Below are positions 40,397-52,498 of a stretch of 64,000 nucleotides of DNA, one piece after another. The notes under the pieces were generated by a model. The model did not search any database, was not told where the DNA came from, and saw nothing but the letters and a program-made list of their open reading frames with translations. Made by a program: the position numbers and the translations under genes. The stretch's first letter is position 1. Every line of letters begins with the position of its first letter. The stretch is from Deinococcus radiophilus. Its GTDB lineage: Bacteria > Deinococcota > Deinococci > Deinococcales > Deinococcaceae. The stretch spans positions 1,952,001-2,016,000 of the forward strand of contig NZ_CP086380.1 of the NCBI RefSeq assembly GCF_020889625.1. Reading direction: 5' to 3'.

Positions 40397-41140
40397 ATGA
40401 GTGAACCGCGTACTCCCCGCAGTCAGCCGCAGCCTGGGCACGTGTACGACACGGCTGTGATCGGTGCTGGCCTGGCCGGGTCCGAACTGGCCTACCGCTT
40501 GGCGCAGGCGGGCCAGGACGTGTTGCTGGTCACGCAGGCGCTGGACCATGTGGGTAACTTATATGCCCCCACCCTGACAGGCGCGGCGCTGCCTGCAAAC
40601 AGTTGGATCGGGTCCGTGGCCGCCGAGCTGGGACCAGCCGCCGATACCTGGACCTTTCACCGCCGCCTCAAGGAACGGCTGGAGGAAACGGACGGCCTGC
40701 ATCTGCTCCAGAGTACGGTGACGGCGCTGAACGAAGAAAGTGACTTGGTACGCCTGAGCACTTGGGAAGGGCCGACCCTGACGGCGCGGCGGGCGGTGCT
40801 GGCCGTGGGTGCCTTTCTCAAGGGCCGCCTGTTGGTGGGCGACACCCTCGAAGATGCTGGGCGACTGTCCGAAGTGGCCTATGACTTCCTGGCCGATGAC
40901 CTGGCCCGCAGCAGTGTGTACCTGACCGGCGCCGCGCAGGAGGCGCAGGGCGTTGAGGGCGCCCCGCCTTACGAGGTCCGCTTTCTGACTTTGCACGGCA
41001 GCGAGTTGGAGGGTTTCCGCCTGAGCCGTTTCGATCAGGTGTATGCCCTGGGCCGCTGCACTCCGGCGGGTGATTCCTACGCTGCCGTACTGAACGCCGC
41101 CGCGCAGCTGGCCGCCGAATTGCGGGAGGGGCAGGCATGA
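40397..41140 (+). CDS. Short MnmG-like FAD protein
   Basis: 247-residue FAD-dependent protein related to the N-terminal half of MnmG/TrmFO. The dinucleotide fold is DTAVIGAGLAGSELAYRLAQAG; the GAFLKGRLLVGDTLEDAGRLSE segment near the middle matches the MnmG pattern, and GRCTPAGDSYAAVLNAAAQLA closes the FAD domain. The tRNA-binding C-terminus is absent. TACACT lies nine bases before ATG 40397. It overlaps trmB by ATGA, so a tRNA-related role is suggested, but no reaction can be named. Confidence 0.7.
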   Translation: MSEPRTPRSQPQPGHVYDTAVIGAGLAGSELAYRLAQAGQDVLLVTQALDHVGNLYAPTLTGAALPANSWIGSVAAELGPAADTWTFHRRLKERLEETDGLHLLQSTVTALNEESDLVRLSTWEGPTLTARRAVLAVGAFLKGRLLVGDTLEDAGRLSEVAYDFLADDLARSSVYLTGAAQEAQGVEGAPPYEVRFLTLHGSELEGFRLSRFDQVYALGRCTPAGDSYAAVLNAAAQLAAELREGQA

Positions 41141-42117
41141 TCTACCGCTTGGGCGATTTCCAGTTTCCGAGTGATCCGGCGTCGCTCTATCCGCAGACAG
41201 CAAACCGTCCCTGGGTGCTGGAAGTGGGATTTGGGGATGGTCGCTTCTGGCCGCATTACGCACAGACGTTCGTAGAGCCGCCCAACTACCTCGGCGTGGA
41301 GATCAGCGGGGTGTCACTGCTCAAGGCCCACCGCCGACTGCGCCAGGCTGGTCTGGACAACACCATCCTGACCAAGCTGCCCGCCGAAGTGCTGCTGCCT
41401 GAAGTGATTCCGCATGGGGCACTGGACGCCATCGTTGTGAATTTTCCCGATCCCTGGCCTAAGGCGGGTCACGAGGAACACCGACTGCTGCGCGTGCCCT
41501 TTTTCCAGGTGGCAGCCAGCCGCCTCAAGCCAGGCGGCGCAGTGCTGCTGACCACCGACCATGAGGAATACTTTGCCTTCGCTTGTGCCCAGGCCGAGGC
41601 CAGTGGGGTGATGCGGGTGGAGTTGACAGGCCCGCCACCCGCCGCCCTGGAAACCAAGTACGCCCTCAAGTGGCGTGACCTGGGCCTGGAAGCGCAGCAC
41701 GCCCGCTTTGTGCCGACCCAGCATTCCGCCGTGCCACACCGTGTCTACTTGCCCTATCCCGCCACCCCGGAGGACCCTGCCGTGCCCCACAGCATCATCC
41801 AACTGCCTGCCACCTTTGACCCTGCCACCTTCGCCAAGCACACGGCCCGTGACCCACGCGGCACCTGGACCGTGGTGCTCCTGGACCTGTATGCCAGCCT
41901 ACGCCGGGACGGCTGGGTGGCACTGGCCCATGTGGTGGAAGGCGATCTGACCCAGGAAGTCCTGATTGACGTGACCAACCGTGCCGACGGCAGCACGCTG
42001 GTGCGCCTGGGCCGTTTCGGTGGACCGATCATCACGCCGGGGGTTAAGGCCGCAGTAGGCGTTCTGACCGATCAGCTGGCCGAGCTGGGTGCTGAAGTGC
42101 AGCACCGGGGATACTGA
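41137..42117 (+). CDS. trmB: tRNA (guanine-46-N7)-methyltransferase TrmB
   Basis: SAM-dependent methylation of G46 in the tRNA variable loop. The N-terminal 200 residues show VLEVGFGDGRFWPHYA (SAM site), GVEISGVSLLKAHRRL, VNFPDPWPKAGHEEHR (the family signature with catalytic Asp) and LLTTDHEEY. The remaining 120 residues form a C-terminal extension seen in the Deinococcus-Thermus branch, with unknown function. 326 residues. Coupled by a four-base overlap to the FAD gene upstream. Confidence 0.88.
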   Translation: MIYRLGDFQFPSDPASLYPQTANRPWVLEVGFGDGRFWPHYAQTFVEPPNYLGVEISGVSLLKAHRRLRQAGLDNTILTKLPAEVLLPEVIPHGALDAIVVNFPDPWPKAGHEEHRLLRVPFFQVAASRLKPGGAVLLTTDHEEYFAFACAQAEASGVMRVELTGPPPAALETKYALKWRDLGLEAQHARFVPTQHSAVPHRVYLPYPATPEDPAVPHSIIQLPATFDPATFAKHTARDPRGTWTVVLLDLYASLRRDGWVALAHVVEGDLTQEVLIDVTNRADGSTLVRLGRFGGPIITPGVKAAVGVLTDQLAELGAEVQHRGY

Positions 42118-42156
42118 GAGCTACGCATACCTGTCGCTACAGCCGCCTTCGCCGAC

Positions 42157-42573
42157 TCAGGTGGAACGCACCCGGTGCACCCGCACGGTCTGAGGCAGCA
42201 TGTCCAGCTTGAGCGCCTCCCAGTGGCTGTGTGCCGTGATCACGGGGACATCCAGTCGGGCGGCCATCGCCAGGGCGTAGCGGTCCCCCAGTGACAGGCC
42301 AGACTGCGGTCCTAGGGCAGCCAATTTGCCGGCCATTTCGGCGTCTTGGTCCTGACCCACATCAATAAAAATGACCTTCTTGAGCCGTGCGGCAACCACA
42401 TCCGGCTGGTGTATGTCGGCGCGGCGCGAAAGCTGTGTCAGCATCTCGGTCCAGGTGGCGGCGTGCATGGCGGAGTGTTCCAGCAATTCGGCCACAGCGT
42501 CGACGCCGGGTTTGTTGAGAACATAACTGAGCAGCGAACTGGCATCCAGCACGCAGCGGGTGGGCGGGGTCAT
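42157..42573 (-). CDS. Orphan PIN-domain (VapC-like) protein
   Basis: Predicted PIN-domain RNase of 138 residues from ATG 42573. Acidic active-site residues: Asp in CVLDASSLLSYV, Glu in TEMLTQLSRR, Asp in SLGDRYALAMAARL, and the C-terminal VITAHSHW replaces the usual TaD..w motif with His/Ser. The start is set by TACAAT seven bases upstream; the frame from 42726 lies inside the divergent gene. No antitoxin gene is adjacent, so it may be a chromosomal PIN nuclease or a toxin that lost its partner. Confidence 0.75.
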   Translation of the reverse strand: MTPPTRCVLDASSLLSYVLNKPGVDAVAELLEHSAMHAATWTEMLTQLSRRADIHQPDVVAARLKKVIFIDVGQDQDAEMAGKLAALGPQSGLSLGDRYALAMAARLDVPVITAHSHWEALKLDMLPQTVRVHRVRST

Positions 42574-42601
42574 GGGGGCCATTGTAAACTTACCCTTCCC
42601 T
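42574..42601. promoter_or_regulatory. 28-base divergent promoter of the PIN and methyltransferase genes
   Basis: The minus strand carries TACAAT (42581-42586) seven bases before the PIN ATG. The plus strand carries TACCCT (about 42591-42596) five bases before the methyltransferase ATG. The two promoters must overlap, so they probably compete. Confidence 0.45.
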
Positions 42602-43546
42602 ATGAATGCTGAGCCTGACCTTGATCTGTCCCACCCCGATTTCGGCGGGCAGCCGCTGGCTCTCCTGCTGCCGGCCCTACGCGCTGCCTTACGGGCGGCG
42701 GACGAAGTGAGCTTCATCGTGCCCAACCCGGACCTGGGTCTGGGCCTCTACGCCGGCGAGTCAGGTCCCGTGGGGCTGCACCGTTCCTGGGCGGTCTGGA
42801 CAGATGTGGCGGATCTGCTGGACGCGCACCTGCTGACCCCACGTCTGCTGAGTGGTGGAACCCAAGTGCGGCTCACCTTACGGCGACGCTCCGGAGCGCT
42901 GGACACCGCCCAAGGCTACGGCCCGGACAGCGAATTTGCCCGTGCCGACAAGCTGGAAGACCCTGCATTTCTCCTGTCACTGGTGGAAGCCCTGCGCCGG
43001 GTGGCCCCACCTCCGGGTGGGCGGGTGCTGGCACTGGGTGTCAACGCTGGGCGTGAGTTGGACGCACTGGCGCTGGCCTTTCCCGAGCGTGCCAGTAGCC
43101 TGGAAGTGGTCGGCGTGGATCTGGACGCTTCGGCGCTGGCGTTGGCGCAGCGGCGGCAGCGGGCAGCCACCTTCTTGACCGCAGACGTCAATGCGCTACC
43201 TGCCGGGTTGGGCCGCTTTGATCTGGTGCTGGCCCTCAGCGTGCTGCAAAGTCCGGGGGTAGATTTGGACAGGGTACTGCGCTCGCTGCACCGTGAGCAT
43301 CTGACTCCGGGCGGCGGGCTGGTCCTCGGCTTTCCGAATGCCCGCTACCGGGGCGGTGAGCTGAGTTACGGGGCGCGGCTGCGCAATTTTGCCCGCCCCG
43401 ACCTCAGCCTGCTGTTTGCCGATGTGGCTCAGAGTCGCCGGTATCTGCACAAGCACGGGTTCAAAGTCTTTGTGACGGGTAAATACGAGGTGCTGGTCAC
43501 CGCTATTCCGGCAGCTGCGCGGACGCCGGGCGATCTGGAGTTGTAG
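42602..43546 (+). CDS. Class I SAM-dependent methyltransferase
   Basis: 314 residues. The first 130 residues are an N-terminal part of unknown fold. The methyltransferase domain then has the SAM site VLALGVNAGRELDALAL, the acidic GVDLDASALALAQRR, TADVNALPAGLGRFDLVLALSVLQS and a post-motif LTPGGGLVLGFPNARYRGGELSYG. This pattern suits small-molecule or RNA methyltransferases; the substrate is not apparent. The start at 42602 fits the short divergent spacer; the frame open from 42560 would overlap the PIN gene. Confidence 0.75.
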   Translation: MNAEPDLDLSHPDFGGQPLALLLPALRAALRAADEVSFIVPNPDLGLGLYAGESGPVGLHRSWAVWTDVADLLDAHLLTPRLLSGGTQVRLTLRRRSGALDTAQGYGPDSEFARADKLEDPAFLLSLVEALRRVAPPPGGRVLALGVNAGRELDALALAFPERASSLEVVGVDLDASALALAQRRQRAATFLTADVNALPAGLGRFDLVLALSVLQSPGVDLDRVLRSLHREHLTPGGGLVLGFPNARYRGGELSYGARLRNFARPDLSLLFADVAQSRRYLHKHGFKVFVTGKYEVLVTAIPAAARTPGDLEL

Positions 43547-43556
43547 GCATGAAAAG

Positions 43557-43587
43557 AGGGCGGCACTGCCCTAACAGCGTCCGCCCT
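43557..43587 (-). terminator. Terminator of the murI operon
   Basis: AGGGCGG (43557-43563) pairs with CCGCCCT (43581-43587). On the minus strand it is followed by CTTTTC. Also lies just after the convergent methyltransferase stop. Confidence 0.6.
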
Positions 43588-43604
43588 TCCGCTATTGCCG
43601 AACC

Positions 43605-43805
43605 TTAGAGGTCTTTGAGACCTTCAAGGTTCTTGTCGAGTTCCGCCAATTTCTCCTGCGGATCGGCGTCAGAGTCCAGGCCGTTGGCATCGGCGTTGCC
43701 AGTGGCGCCCTGCATTCCCTCGGTGATCTCGGTCTGCTGGTCGGTCTCCACGTAGCCGCTGGTGGGCGTTTCATTGTCGCGGGTGGTGTCATCTGATTTG
43801 GTCAT
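43605..43805 (-). CDS. Small acidic protein
   Basis: Unrecognised 66-residue protein, strongly acidic and polar (MTKSDDTTRDNETPTSGY at the start, DPQEKLAELDKNLEGLKDL helix at the end), probably disordered. It starts four bases after the murI stop on the same strand and ends at a terminator, so it is likely the last gene of that operon. No function can be assigned. Confidence 0.55.
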   Translation of the reverse strand: MTKSDDTTRDNETPTSGYVETDQQTEITEGMQGATGNADANGLDSDADPQEKLAELDKNLEGLKDL

Positions 43806-43808
43806 GGT

Positions 43809-44684
43809 TCAGTGTGTGCCCTGAGAGCCAGCAGATGTTGAGGCTTCGCCCAAGTCGCCATTTATATCCACCGGATTTGGTGTGCAGACACTCGCTTGCA
43901 CCGTGACCTCCTCACCTACCAGCTGCGACATGACCGGCTGCGCGGCCTGCGCATCGCCCGTGACCAGGTAGGTGATGATTCCTCCGACTGTACCTTCGGG
44001 GGCCAGCCGGCCGGCTGCGTCCAGCACGCGCCGGGTCTGCCGGGCCACTGCCCGTCCCGAGTCAATCAGTGTGAACTGCTCCCCGAACTCGCGCCGGATG
44101 CTACTGACCAAATAGGGATAGTGGGTACACCCCAACACCAGTTGGTCGGCTCCGGCTTCGGCCAATGGACGCAGTAACTCACGTAGCAGGGCGCGGGCAT
44201 CGTCGCTGTCTGCCGCGCCGCGCTCGACCAGTGGGACCAACTGGGGACTGGTGGTCAGCATGACCTCTACGCCCCTGGTTACAGCCCACTCGGTCAGCAG
44301 GTCTTGCAACACATTGCCGCGTAGGGTGGCGGGTGTCGCCATGACCCCAATCACGCCACTGCGGGTACGTTCGGCTGCCGGTTTGACGGCAGGGACCAGC
44401 CCCACGATTGGCCAGTCGGGCAGGACCTGGCGTAGATGCTGTAGTCCATAAGCCGAAGCCGTATTGCAAGCCACCACTAAAGCCTTGCAGCCCCGTGCCT
44501 GCAAGTAGCGGGCTGCTGTTTCGGTCAGGCGGCGAATTTCCTCGTCGCTGCGGTCACCGTAAGGGACGTGGGCAGTGTCGGCCAGGTAGGTGAAGGACTC
44601 CTGCGGCAGCTCGCGGCGCAACTCGGCCAGCACGCTCAGGCCACCCACCCCACTATCAAACACCCCGATGGTTGCCTGGCTCAC
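43809..44684 (-). CDS. murI: Glutamate racemase
   Basis: Cofactor-independent racemase providing D-glutamate for peptidoglycan. 291 residues with both catalytic cysteines: VVACNTAS (near residue 72) and LGCTHYPYL (near 185). Also FDSGVGGLSVL at the N-terminus, the DTAHVPYGDRS loop, and GVMATPATLRG. The C-terminal 20 residues (GDLGEASTSAGSQGTH) are an extra low-complexity tail. It lies 35 bases downstream of dnaG and upstream of the small acidic gene. Confidence 0.93.
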   Translation of the reverse strand: MSQATIGVFDSGVGGLSVLAELRRELPQESFTYLADTAHVPYGDRSDEEIRRLTETAARYLQARGCKALVVACNTASAYGLQHLRQVLPDWPIVGLVPAVKPAAERTRSGVIGVMATPATLRGNVLQDLLTEWAVTRGVEVMLTTSPQLVPLVERGAADSDDARALLRELLRPLAEAGADQLVLGCTHYPYLVSSIRREFGEQFTLIDSGRAVARQTRRVLDAAGRLAPEGTVGGIITYLVTGDAQAAQPVMSQLVGEEVTVQASVCTPNPVDINGDLGEASTSAGSQGTH

Positions 44685-44719
44685 GGCGTCATCATAGCGG
44701 CTACCACCGGAGCCAGCAC

Positions 44720-46483
44720 CTACGCTCCGTGCGCCCGTGCCCGCTTTTCGGCCTCAATGGCCCGCTGTAATTCGGTAATCTGCCGCAGGATGCCCGCCTG
44801 CTGGGGCGGTGGCGCTTCCAGCAGTTGAGACTTGAGCAACTGCACTTCGCTGCGCAGTGACTCGATGCTCAGGCCCACTTGAATGTCGTCCACCGCCGCT
44901 GCCGCGTAGGTCTGCTGCTTGGCCTCGTACTCCTCGTGACCGGCCCGCGAAATGTTGCCGCTCTGGGTGTTCTCGAACATCAGGCGGATCAGTTGGCTTT
45001 CTTCGGGTTGCCCCCGGAACACACTCATGATGTCGTCGGTGCTCTGGGCTCCCTGGGCGGCCAGCATCACCTTACGGACCAGTTCGTTGCGCCAGCCCAG
45101 GGTACCGTCCAACTTGGCCAGCAGCCTGGGATCCACCAGCAGTTGGCGCAGCAGGGCCAGCTCGCGGTCTTCCTCCTGTCCACCGCCGCGGCTCATGCCC
45201 GCGATGTGGGTGTCGGTCAGCGTGCGGCGCTTGGCCTTGGACCCGATCCAGTCCAGCAGCGCCTGCGGGCGAATGTCCAGCAGTTCGCAGACCTGCGTGC
45301 GCATCTTCTCGGCCCCATCGTCTAGAGGATCAAGGTTCTGCATACGTGGCAGCAGCTCCATCAGGATGCGGCGCTTGCCGTCGCGGGTGTCCAGGCCATA
45401 GCGGTCGCGGGCGGCCTGCACCCGGTAGGTGCTTTCGTCCAGGCCCCCGCTCAGTGCCCGCTGAATACTGGCCGTGTCACCTTCGCGCAGTGCGTCGGCG
45501 GGGTCTTTGCCACTGGGCACCGAGGTGGCCCGCACCTGAAAGCGGGCACCCAACGTCTGATCCAGGCCCGACAGGGTGGCCTTGAGGCCCGCCTCGTCGC
45601 GGTCGAACATCAAGACCAGTTCGCGGGCACCCAGCCGCTCCAACAGCGTGGCGTGTTCGGCCGTCAGCGCCGTGCCCAGGCTGGCGACGGCCCCAGCAAA
45701 GCCGTGCTGCTGGAGCGCGATCACGTCCATATAGCCCTCGGCCACAATGAGGGGTTGGCCGTCTTTCAGCACGTTGCGGGCGCGGTGCAGGCCATACAGC
45801 AGCTCGCCTTTTTTGAAGGCGTCGGTTTCGGGGGTGTTCAAATATTTGGGTTTGGAATCGTCCAGCACGCGTCCGCCAAAGCCCACCAGCCTTCCTAGGT
45901 GATCACGGATCGGGAACATCACGCGGTCACGGAAGCGGTCGTAGACCCGGCCCTGTTCGTTCTGGGTGAGCAGCCCGGCGTCCAGCAGTTGACGCTCACT
46001 CAGGCCGTGTGCCCGTGCGCGCTGCAGCAGACCGTCCCAGCCGCCTGGGGCGTAGCCCAGTTCAAATTCCTGAATGACAGCGTCAGTCAGGCCACGGCCC
46101 TGAAAGTAGGCCAGCGCTGTCCCCGTCAGATGCTCGCGGAAGTAGCTCAGCGCGAAGTCGTTCACGTCGTACAGGTCGCGGCTGACCCGTTCGCCATATT
46201 TCTGTTCCAACTGGACCCCGGCCCGCTCGGCCAGCTTCCGTAAAGCGTCCCCGAAGCTGAGGTGCTCCATCTCCTGTACGAACTTGAACACATCACCACC
46301 GGCCTTGCAGCCAAAGCAGTGGTAGTAGCCCTGTTCGGCGTCTACATGGAACGAGGGAGACTTTTCCTTGTGGAAGGGACACAGGCCCTTGAGGCGGCCC
46401 CGGCCAGCGGGGGAGAGGCTCACATACTCACCGATCACGTCGGCGATATTCAGCTGATCACGCACGTCTTCTTTGGTTCCGAT
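44720..46483 (-). CDS. dnaG: DNA primase DnaG
   Basis: Makes RNA primers at the replication fork. Domains: N-terminal CHC2 zinc finger ([25 protein letters not shown] pattern, near residues 36-60), a primase core with TOPRIM ([23 protein letters not shown]), and a C-terminal DnaB-interaction region of helical type. The last 40 residues are a coiled-coil-like stretch ([34 protein letters not shown]). ATC 46483 is proposed as the start, giving [20 protein letters not shown], since a near-perfect AAGGGGGTGA lies before it; the first canonical start, GTG 46465, has no ribosome binding site. 587 residues from ATC. Confidence 0.93.
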   Translation of the reverse strand: MGTKEDVRDQLNIADVIGEYVSLSPAGRGRLKGLCPFHKEKSPSFHVDAEQGYYHCFGCKAGGDVFKFVQEMEHLSFGDALRKLAERAGVQLEQKYGERVSRDLYDVNDFALSYFREHLTGTALAYFQGRGLTDAVIQEFELGYAPGGWDGLLQRARAHGLSERQLLDAGLLTQNEQGRVYDRFRDRVMFPIRDHLGRLVGFGGRVLDDSKPKYLNTPETDAFKKGELLYGLHRARNVLKDGQPLIVAEGYMDVIALQQHGFAGAVASLGTALTAEHATLLERLGARELVLMFDRDEAGLKATLSGLDQTLGARFQVRATSVPSGKDPADALREGDTASIQRALSGGLDESTYRVQAARDRYGLDTRDGKRRILMELLPRMQNLDPLDDGAEKMRTQVCELLDIRPQALLDWIGSKAKRRTLTDTHIAGMSRGGGQEEDRELALLRQLLVDPRLLAKLDGTLGWRNELVRKVMLAAQGAQSTDDIMSVFRGQPEESQLIRLMFENTQSGNISRAGHEEYEAKQQTYAAAAVDDIQVGLSIESLRSEVQLLKSQLLEAPPPQQAGILRQITELQRAIEAEKRARAHGA

Positions 46484-46499
46484 GGTTCCTCACCCCCTT
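46481..46499 (-). promoter_or_regulatory. Shine-Dalgarno and ATC start of dnaG
   Basis: On the minus strand AAGGGGGTGA (46499 down to 46490) is followed by six bases and then ATC (46483-46481). A TGA (46492-46490) closes the frame just upstream. The only canonical codon, GTG 46465, lies 24 bases from this ribosome binding site. Confidence 0.6.
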
Positions 46500-46646
46500 T
46501 CAGGGTCCGTAGGCCCTCTTATGCCAGGTCATCAGCCTAGCGGCGAGCGTCTCTCCAGATGACGACAAGCGCCGCAAAAGTAACTTTGGGCGCTATTGGT
46601 ATTCAGCTTTCTTACCTTACGCTGCCTACCCCAGAGCAACCGAGAG

Positions 46647-46754
46647 CCTCCCCACTTGACAAGCTTCAGGCCAGTGCCCCTCACGGGCACTCCCTCTCGA
46701 TGAGGGGGCGTAAAGACTCCTTCAAGACGCCGTAAATCCCCTTTAGTGGGGAGG
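46647..46754. ncRNA. Candidate structured RNA or IS200/IS605-type end
   Basis: CCTCCCCACT (46647-46656) and AGTGGGGAGG (46745-46754) form a closing stem. Inside lie three adjoining hairpins: AGTGCCC/GGGCACT (46673-46691), CCCTC/GAGGG (46692-46706) and GGCGT/ACGCC (46707-46731). TCCCC (46737-46741) can pair with GGGGA (46748-46752) and thus compete with the closing stem. The arrangement could be a junction RNA, a riboswitch-like leader, or the hairpin end of an IS200/IS605 element, whose omega-RNA ends look similar. Strand uncertain; no tnpB is seen. Confidence 0.4.
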
Positions 46755-46791
46755 TCATGCAGTTCATGGCTGCCGCAGGCACACTGCTCAC

Positions 46792-47352
<561 letters not shown>

Positions 47353-47369
47353 GGGCGCTGAACACTTCT

Positions 47370-47402
47370 AGGGTCCAGGAACGAGGGTTCCCTGGACCCT
47401 TT
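47370..47402 (+). terminator. Terminator of the PfpI gene
   Basis: AGGGTCCAGG (47370-47379) pairs with CCTGGACCCT (47391-47400), AAC/GTT extends it, then TT. Good stem, short T-tract. Confidence 0.75.
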
Positions 47403-47472
47403 CACGTTGTCCCTGTCCAATGCGACCGGACAGTCTCGCTCCCCATTCCCGAGCCGGTAGGTCCGTCTCCGG

Positions 47473-47478
47473 TACAGT
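47473..47478 (+). promoter_or_regulatory. -10 box of the glycine cleavage operon
   Basis: TACAGT six bases before the GTG start of gcvT. A leaderless message leaves no room for a glycine riboswitch here. Confidence 0.5.
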
Positions 47479-47484
47479 TGGAAC

Positions 47485-48546
47485 GTGGACAACCAAAATC
47501 TGAAGAAGACGCCTCTGCACGCGGCGCATCTGCGCTCTGGTGCGCGAATGGTGCCGTTTGGTGGCTGGGACATGCCGGTGCAGTACGCGGGGCTGAAAGC
47601 CGAGCACCAGGCGGTCCGTGAGAACGTGGGCATGTTCGATGTTTCGCACATGGGTCAGTTTCGCTTCAGCGGCGCCGGTGCGCTGGACTTTTTGCAGTAC
47701 GTCACGCCCAACGACGTGAGCAAGCTGAAACCCGGCCGCGCCCATTACAACTGGCTGCCCAATGATCAGGGCGGTCTGGTGGACGACATCTTTATCTACC
47801 AAGCAGGCGAGCAGGAATACCTGATGGTCGTAAACGCCGGCAACATTGCCAAGGACTGGGAGCACCTTCAGGCGCTGGCCGGGGACTACGACGTCCAGAT
47901 GACCGACGAGTCGGATCAGTGGGTGCTGATTGCCGTGCAGGGCCCCAAGGCCGCCGAGACGTTGGACCCTCACACCGACGCCGACCTGATCGCCGCCAAA
48001 CGCAACAGCTTTTTTGCAGGCCGCTTGCTGGATCATGACGTGTTTTTTGCGCGTACCGGCTACACCGGTGAAGACGGCTTCGAGGTGTTCGTGAAAGCCG
48101 ATGAGGGCGAAGCCCTATGGGACGCCCTGGTGACCCTGGGGATCACCCCCGCTGGCCTGGGCGCACGCGACACCTTGCGCCTGGAAGCCGGGTTTCCGCT
48201 CTACGGCCACGAGTTCGGTGACAACATTCACCCGCTGAGCAGTACCTATTCCTGGGTCGTCAAAGACAAGCCGTATCTGGGCCGCGCTAAGATGGATGAG
48301 GCTCCCCGCCAAAAACTGATTGGCCTGAAACTGGACAAAATTCCCGTGCGGGAAGGCTACTTGGTGTATCAGGGCGCAGAGAATGTGGGTCAAGTGACCA
48401 GTGGCAGTACCAGTCCGACACTGGGCCACCCGATTGCCATGGCCCTGGTAGACGCGAATGCCGCTGATAGTGAGCAGTTTGAGGTGGAGGTGCGTGGCAA
48501 GCGTCATCCTGCTGAGCGCGTCGAGATTCCCTTCTACAAGAAATAA
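47485..48546 (+). CDS. gcvT: Glycine cleavage system T protein (aminomethyltransferase)
   Basis: Moves the methylene group from the aminomethyl-lipoyl arm of GcvH to tetrahydrofolate, releasing ammonia. 353 residues. Landmarks: [76 protein letters not shown] and [22 protein letters not shown] start, leaderless promoter. First gene of gcvT-gcvH-(kinase)-gcvP. Confidence 0.95.
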   Translation: MDNQNLKKTPLHAAHLRSGARMVPFGGWDMPVQYAGLKAEHQAVRENVGMFDVSHMGQFRFSGAGALDFLQYVTPNDVSKLKPGRAHYNWLPNDQGGLVDDIFIYQAGEQEYLMVVNAGNIAKDWEHLQALAGDYDVQMTDESDQWVLIAVQGPKAAETLDPHTDADLIAAKRNSFFAGRLLDHDVFFARTGYTGEDGFEVFVKADEGEALWDALVTLGITPAGLGARDTLRLEAGFPLYGHEFGDNIHPLSSTYSWVVKDKPYLGRAKMDEAPRQKLIGLKLDKIPVREGYLVYQGAENVGQVTSGSTSPTLGHPIAMALVDANAADSEQFEVEVRGKRHPAERVEIPFYKK

Positions 48547-48600
48547 AAACGGCAAGAAGTTATTCCACCCCTACAATCAACCAAAAAAGGAGACACCAGC

Positions 48601-48963
48601 ATGACCAACCCCACCGAACTGAAGTACGCATCCTCCCACGAATGGCTTGCAGGCGACGGCAAAGTCGGCATCACCGAGCACGCTCAGGACCAACTGGGTG
48701 ATGTGGTGTATGTGGAGCTGCCTGAAGTGGGCCGTGAAGTGACCGCCGGTGAAGCCGTGGCCGTGGTCGAGTCGGTCAAGACCGCTTCTGACATCTACGC
48801 CCCTGCCAGCGGCAAGATCGTGGCCGTGAACGAGGAGCTGGAAGGCAGCCCCGAAAAGGTCAACGAAAGCCCCTTTGAAGGCGGCTGGCTGTTCCAGATG
48901 GAAGTAAGCGAAGAAGGCGAAGGCCTGATGGACGCCGCCGCTTACACCGCCGAGAACGAGTAA
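48601..48963 (+). CDS. gcvH: Glycine cleavage system H protein
   Basis: Lipoyl carrier shuttling the aminomethyl group between GcvP, GcvT and dihydrolipoamide dehydrogenase. 120 residues; lipoylated Lys60 lies in [14 protein letters not shown]. Other family marks are [22 protein letters not shown] and [29 protein letters not shown] precedes the ATG. It is 54 bases after gcvT and 14 bases before the interposed P-loop gene. Confidence 0.96.
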   Translation: MTNPTELKYASSHEWLAGDGKVGITEHAQDQLGDVVYVELPEVGREVTAGEAVAVVESVKTASDIYAPASGKIVAVNEELEGSPEKVNESPFEGGWLFQMEVSEEGEGLMDAAAYTAENE

Positions 48964-48977
48964 GTCCACGCCAACAA

Positions 48978-49511
48978 ATGTCCTCAGAAGCTAAAGTTGT
49001 CCAACGTAAGCTGGTGGCTCCTGGAGCAGAGAAGGTCATCTTTGTTACGGGGATGTCTGGCACGGGCAAAACGACTGTGCTTGAGCGACTGCGCCAGCTT
49101 GGATTTGAGACGGTGGATACCGACGAGGAAGGCTGGGGCGAAGAGGTTTGGTTCCCTGATGAGGGCCGTACAGGTTGGGTCTGGAAAGAGAAGAGGATCG
49201 CTTATTTGCTGGCACAGCCGCGCCAGACGCCCTTGTTCCTGAGCGGCACAGTCTCCAACCAGGGCAAGTTCTATCCTCAATTTGACCATGTCGTACTGCT
49301 GAGCGCTCCCACCGAGGTCATGCTGGAGCGGGTGCGGGAGCGTACCAACAACTCTTACGGCAAAACTGCTGATCAGCAAGCAGAGATTCTTGAATACACC
49401 CGTACGGTAGAGCCTTTGCTCAGGCGTGGAGCTGACCTCGAAATCGACACAGCCCATGCTTCGGCTTCAGAGGTGGCTGAACAACTTATTCAGTTGGCTC
49501 AGACCCCGTAA
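48978..49511 (+). CDS. P-loop kinase-like protein inside the gcv operon
   Basis: 177 residues with a Walker A motif VTGMSGTGKTTVLERL (residues 23-38) and shikimate/adenylate-kinase-like layout: DTDEEGWGEEVWF after strand 2, VVLLSAPTEVMLERVRERTNN as lid-like region. The family resembles small AAA/adenylate-kinase-like ATPases of unknown substrate. It lies between gcvH and gcvP without a Shine-Dalgarno sequence, probably read through from gcvH. No link to glycine metabolism is established; it may have been inserted by chance. Confidence 0.7.
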   Translation: MSSEAKVVQRKLVAPGAEKVIFVTGMSGTGKTTVLERLRQLGFETVDTDEEGWGEEVWFPDEGRTGWVWKEKRIAYLLAQPRQTPLFLSGTVSNQGKFYPQFDHVVLLSAPTEVMLERVRERTNNSYGKTADQQAEILEYTRTVEPLLRRGADLEIDTAHASASEVAEQLIQLAQTP

Positions 49512-49537
49512 CGCCCATCTCCTAAGGAGTGATTCCC

Positions 49538-52381
<2,844 letters not shown>

Positions 52382-52412
52382 GGTAAGTTGAGGTAAGTAG
52401 GGATGGAAAAAG

Positions 52413-52442
52413 GGGCAGCCTCCGAGGGGTGGAGGGCTGCCC
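52413..52442 (+). terminator. Hairpin after gcvP
   Basis: GGGCAGCCTCC (about 52413-52423) pairs with GGAGGGCTGCCC (52431-52442) with one bulge. No T-run follows. It marks the left edge of the AT-rich island. Confidence 0.5.
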
Positions 52443-52498
52443 GAAATTGTTATACATAGTCTGTAGATAAAAAATCGACCAAATTTTACTCTTTGGTT

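Noticed and set aside
47400..47484. Glycine riboswitch before gcvT
   Set aside because: Only about 80 bases separate gcvT from the upstream terminator and the likely transcript is leaderless; no riboswitch fold is visible.
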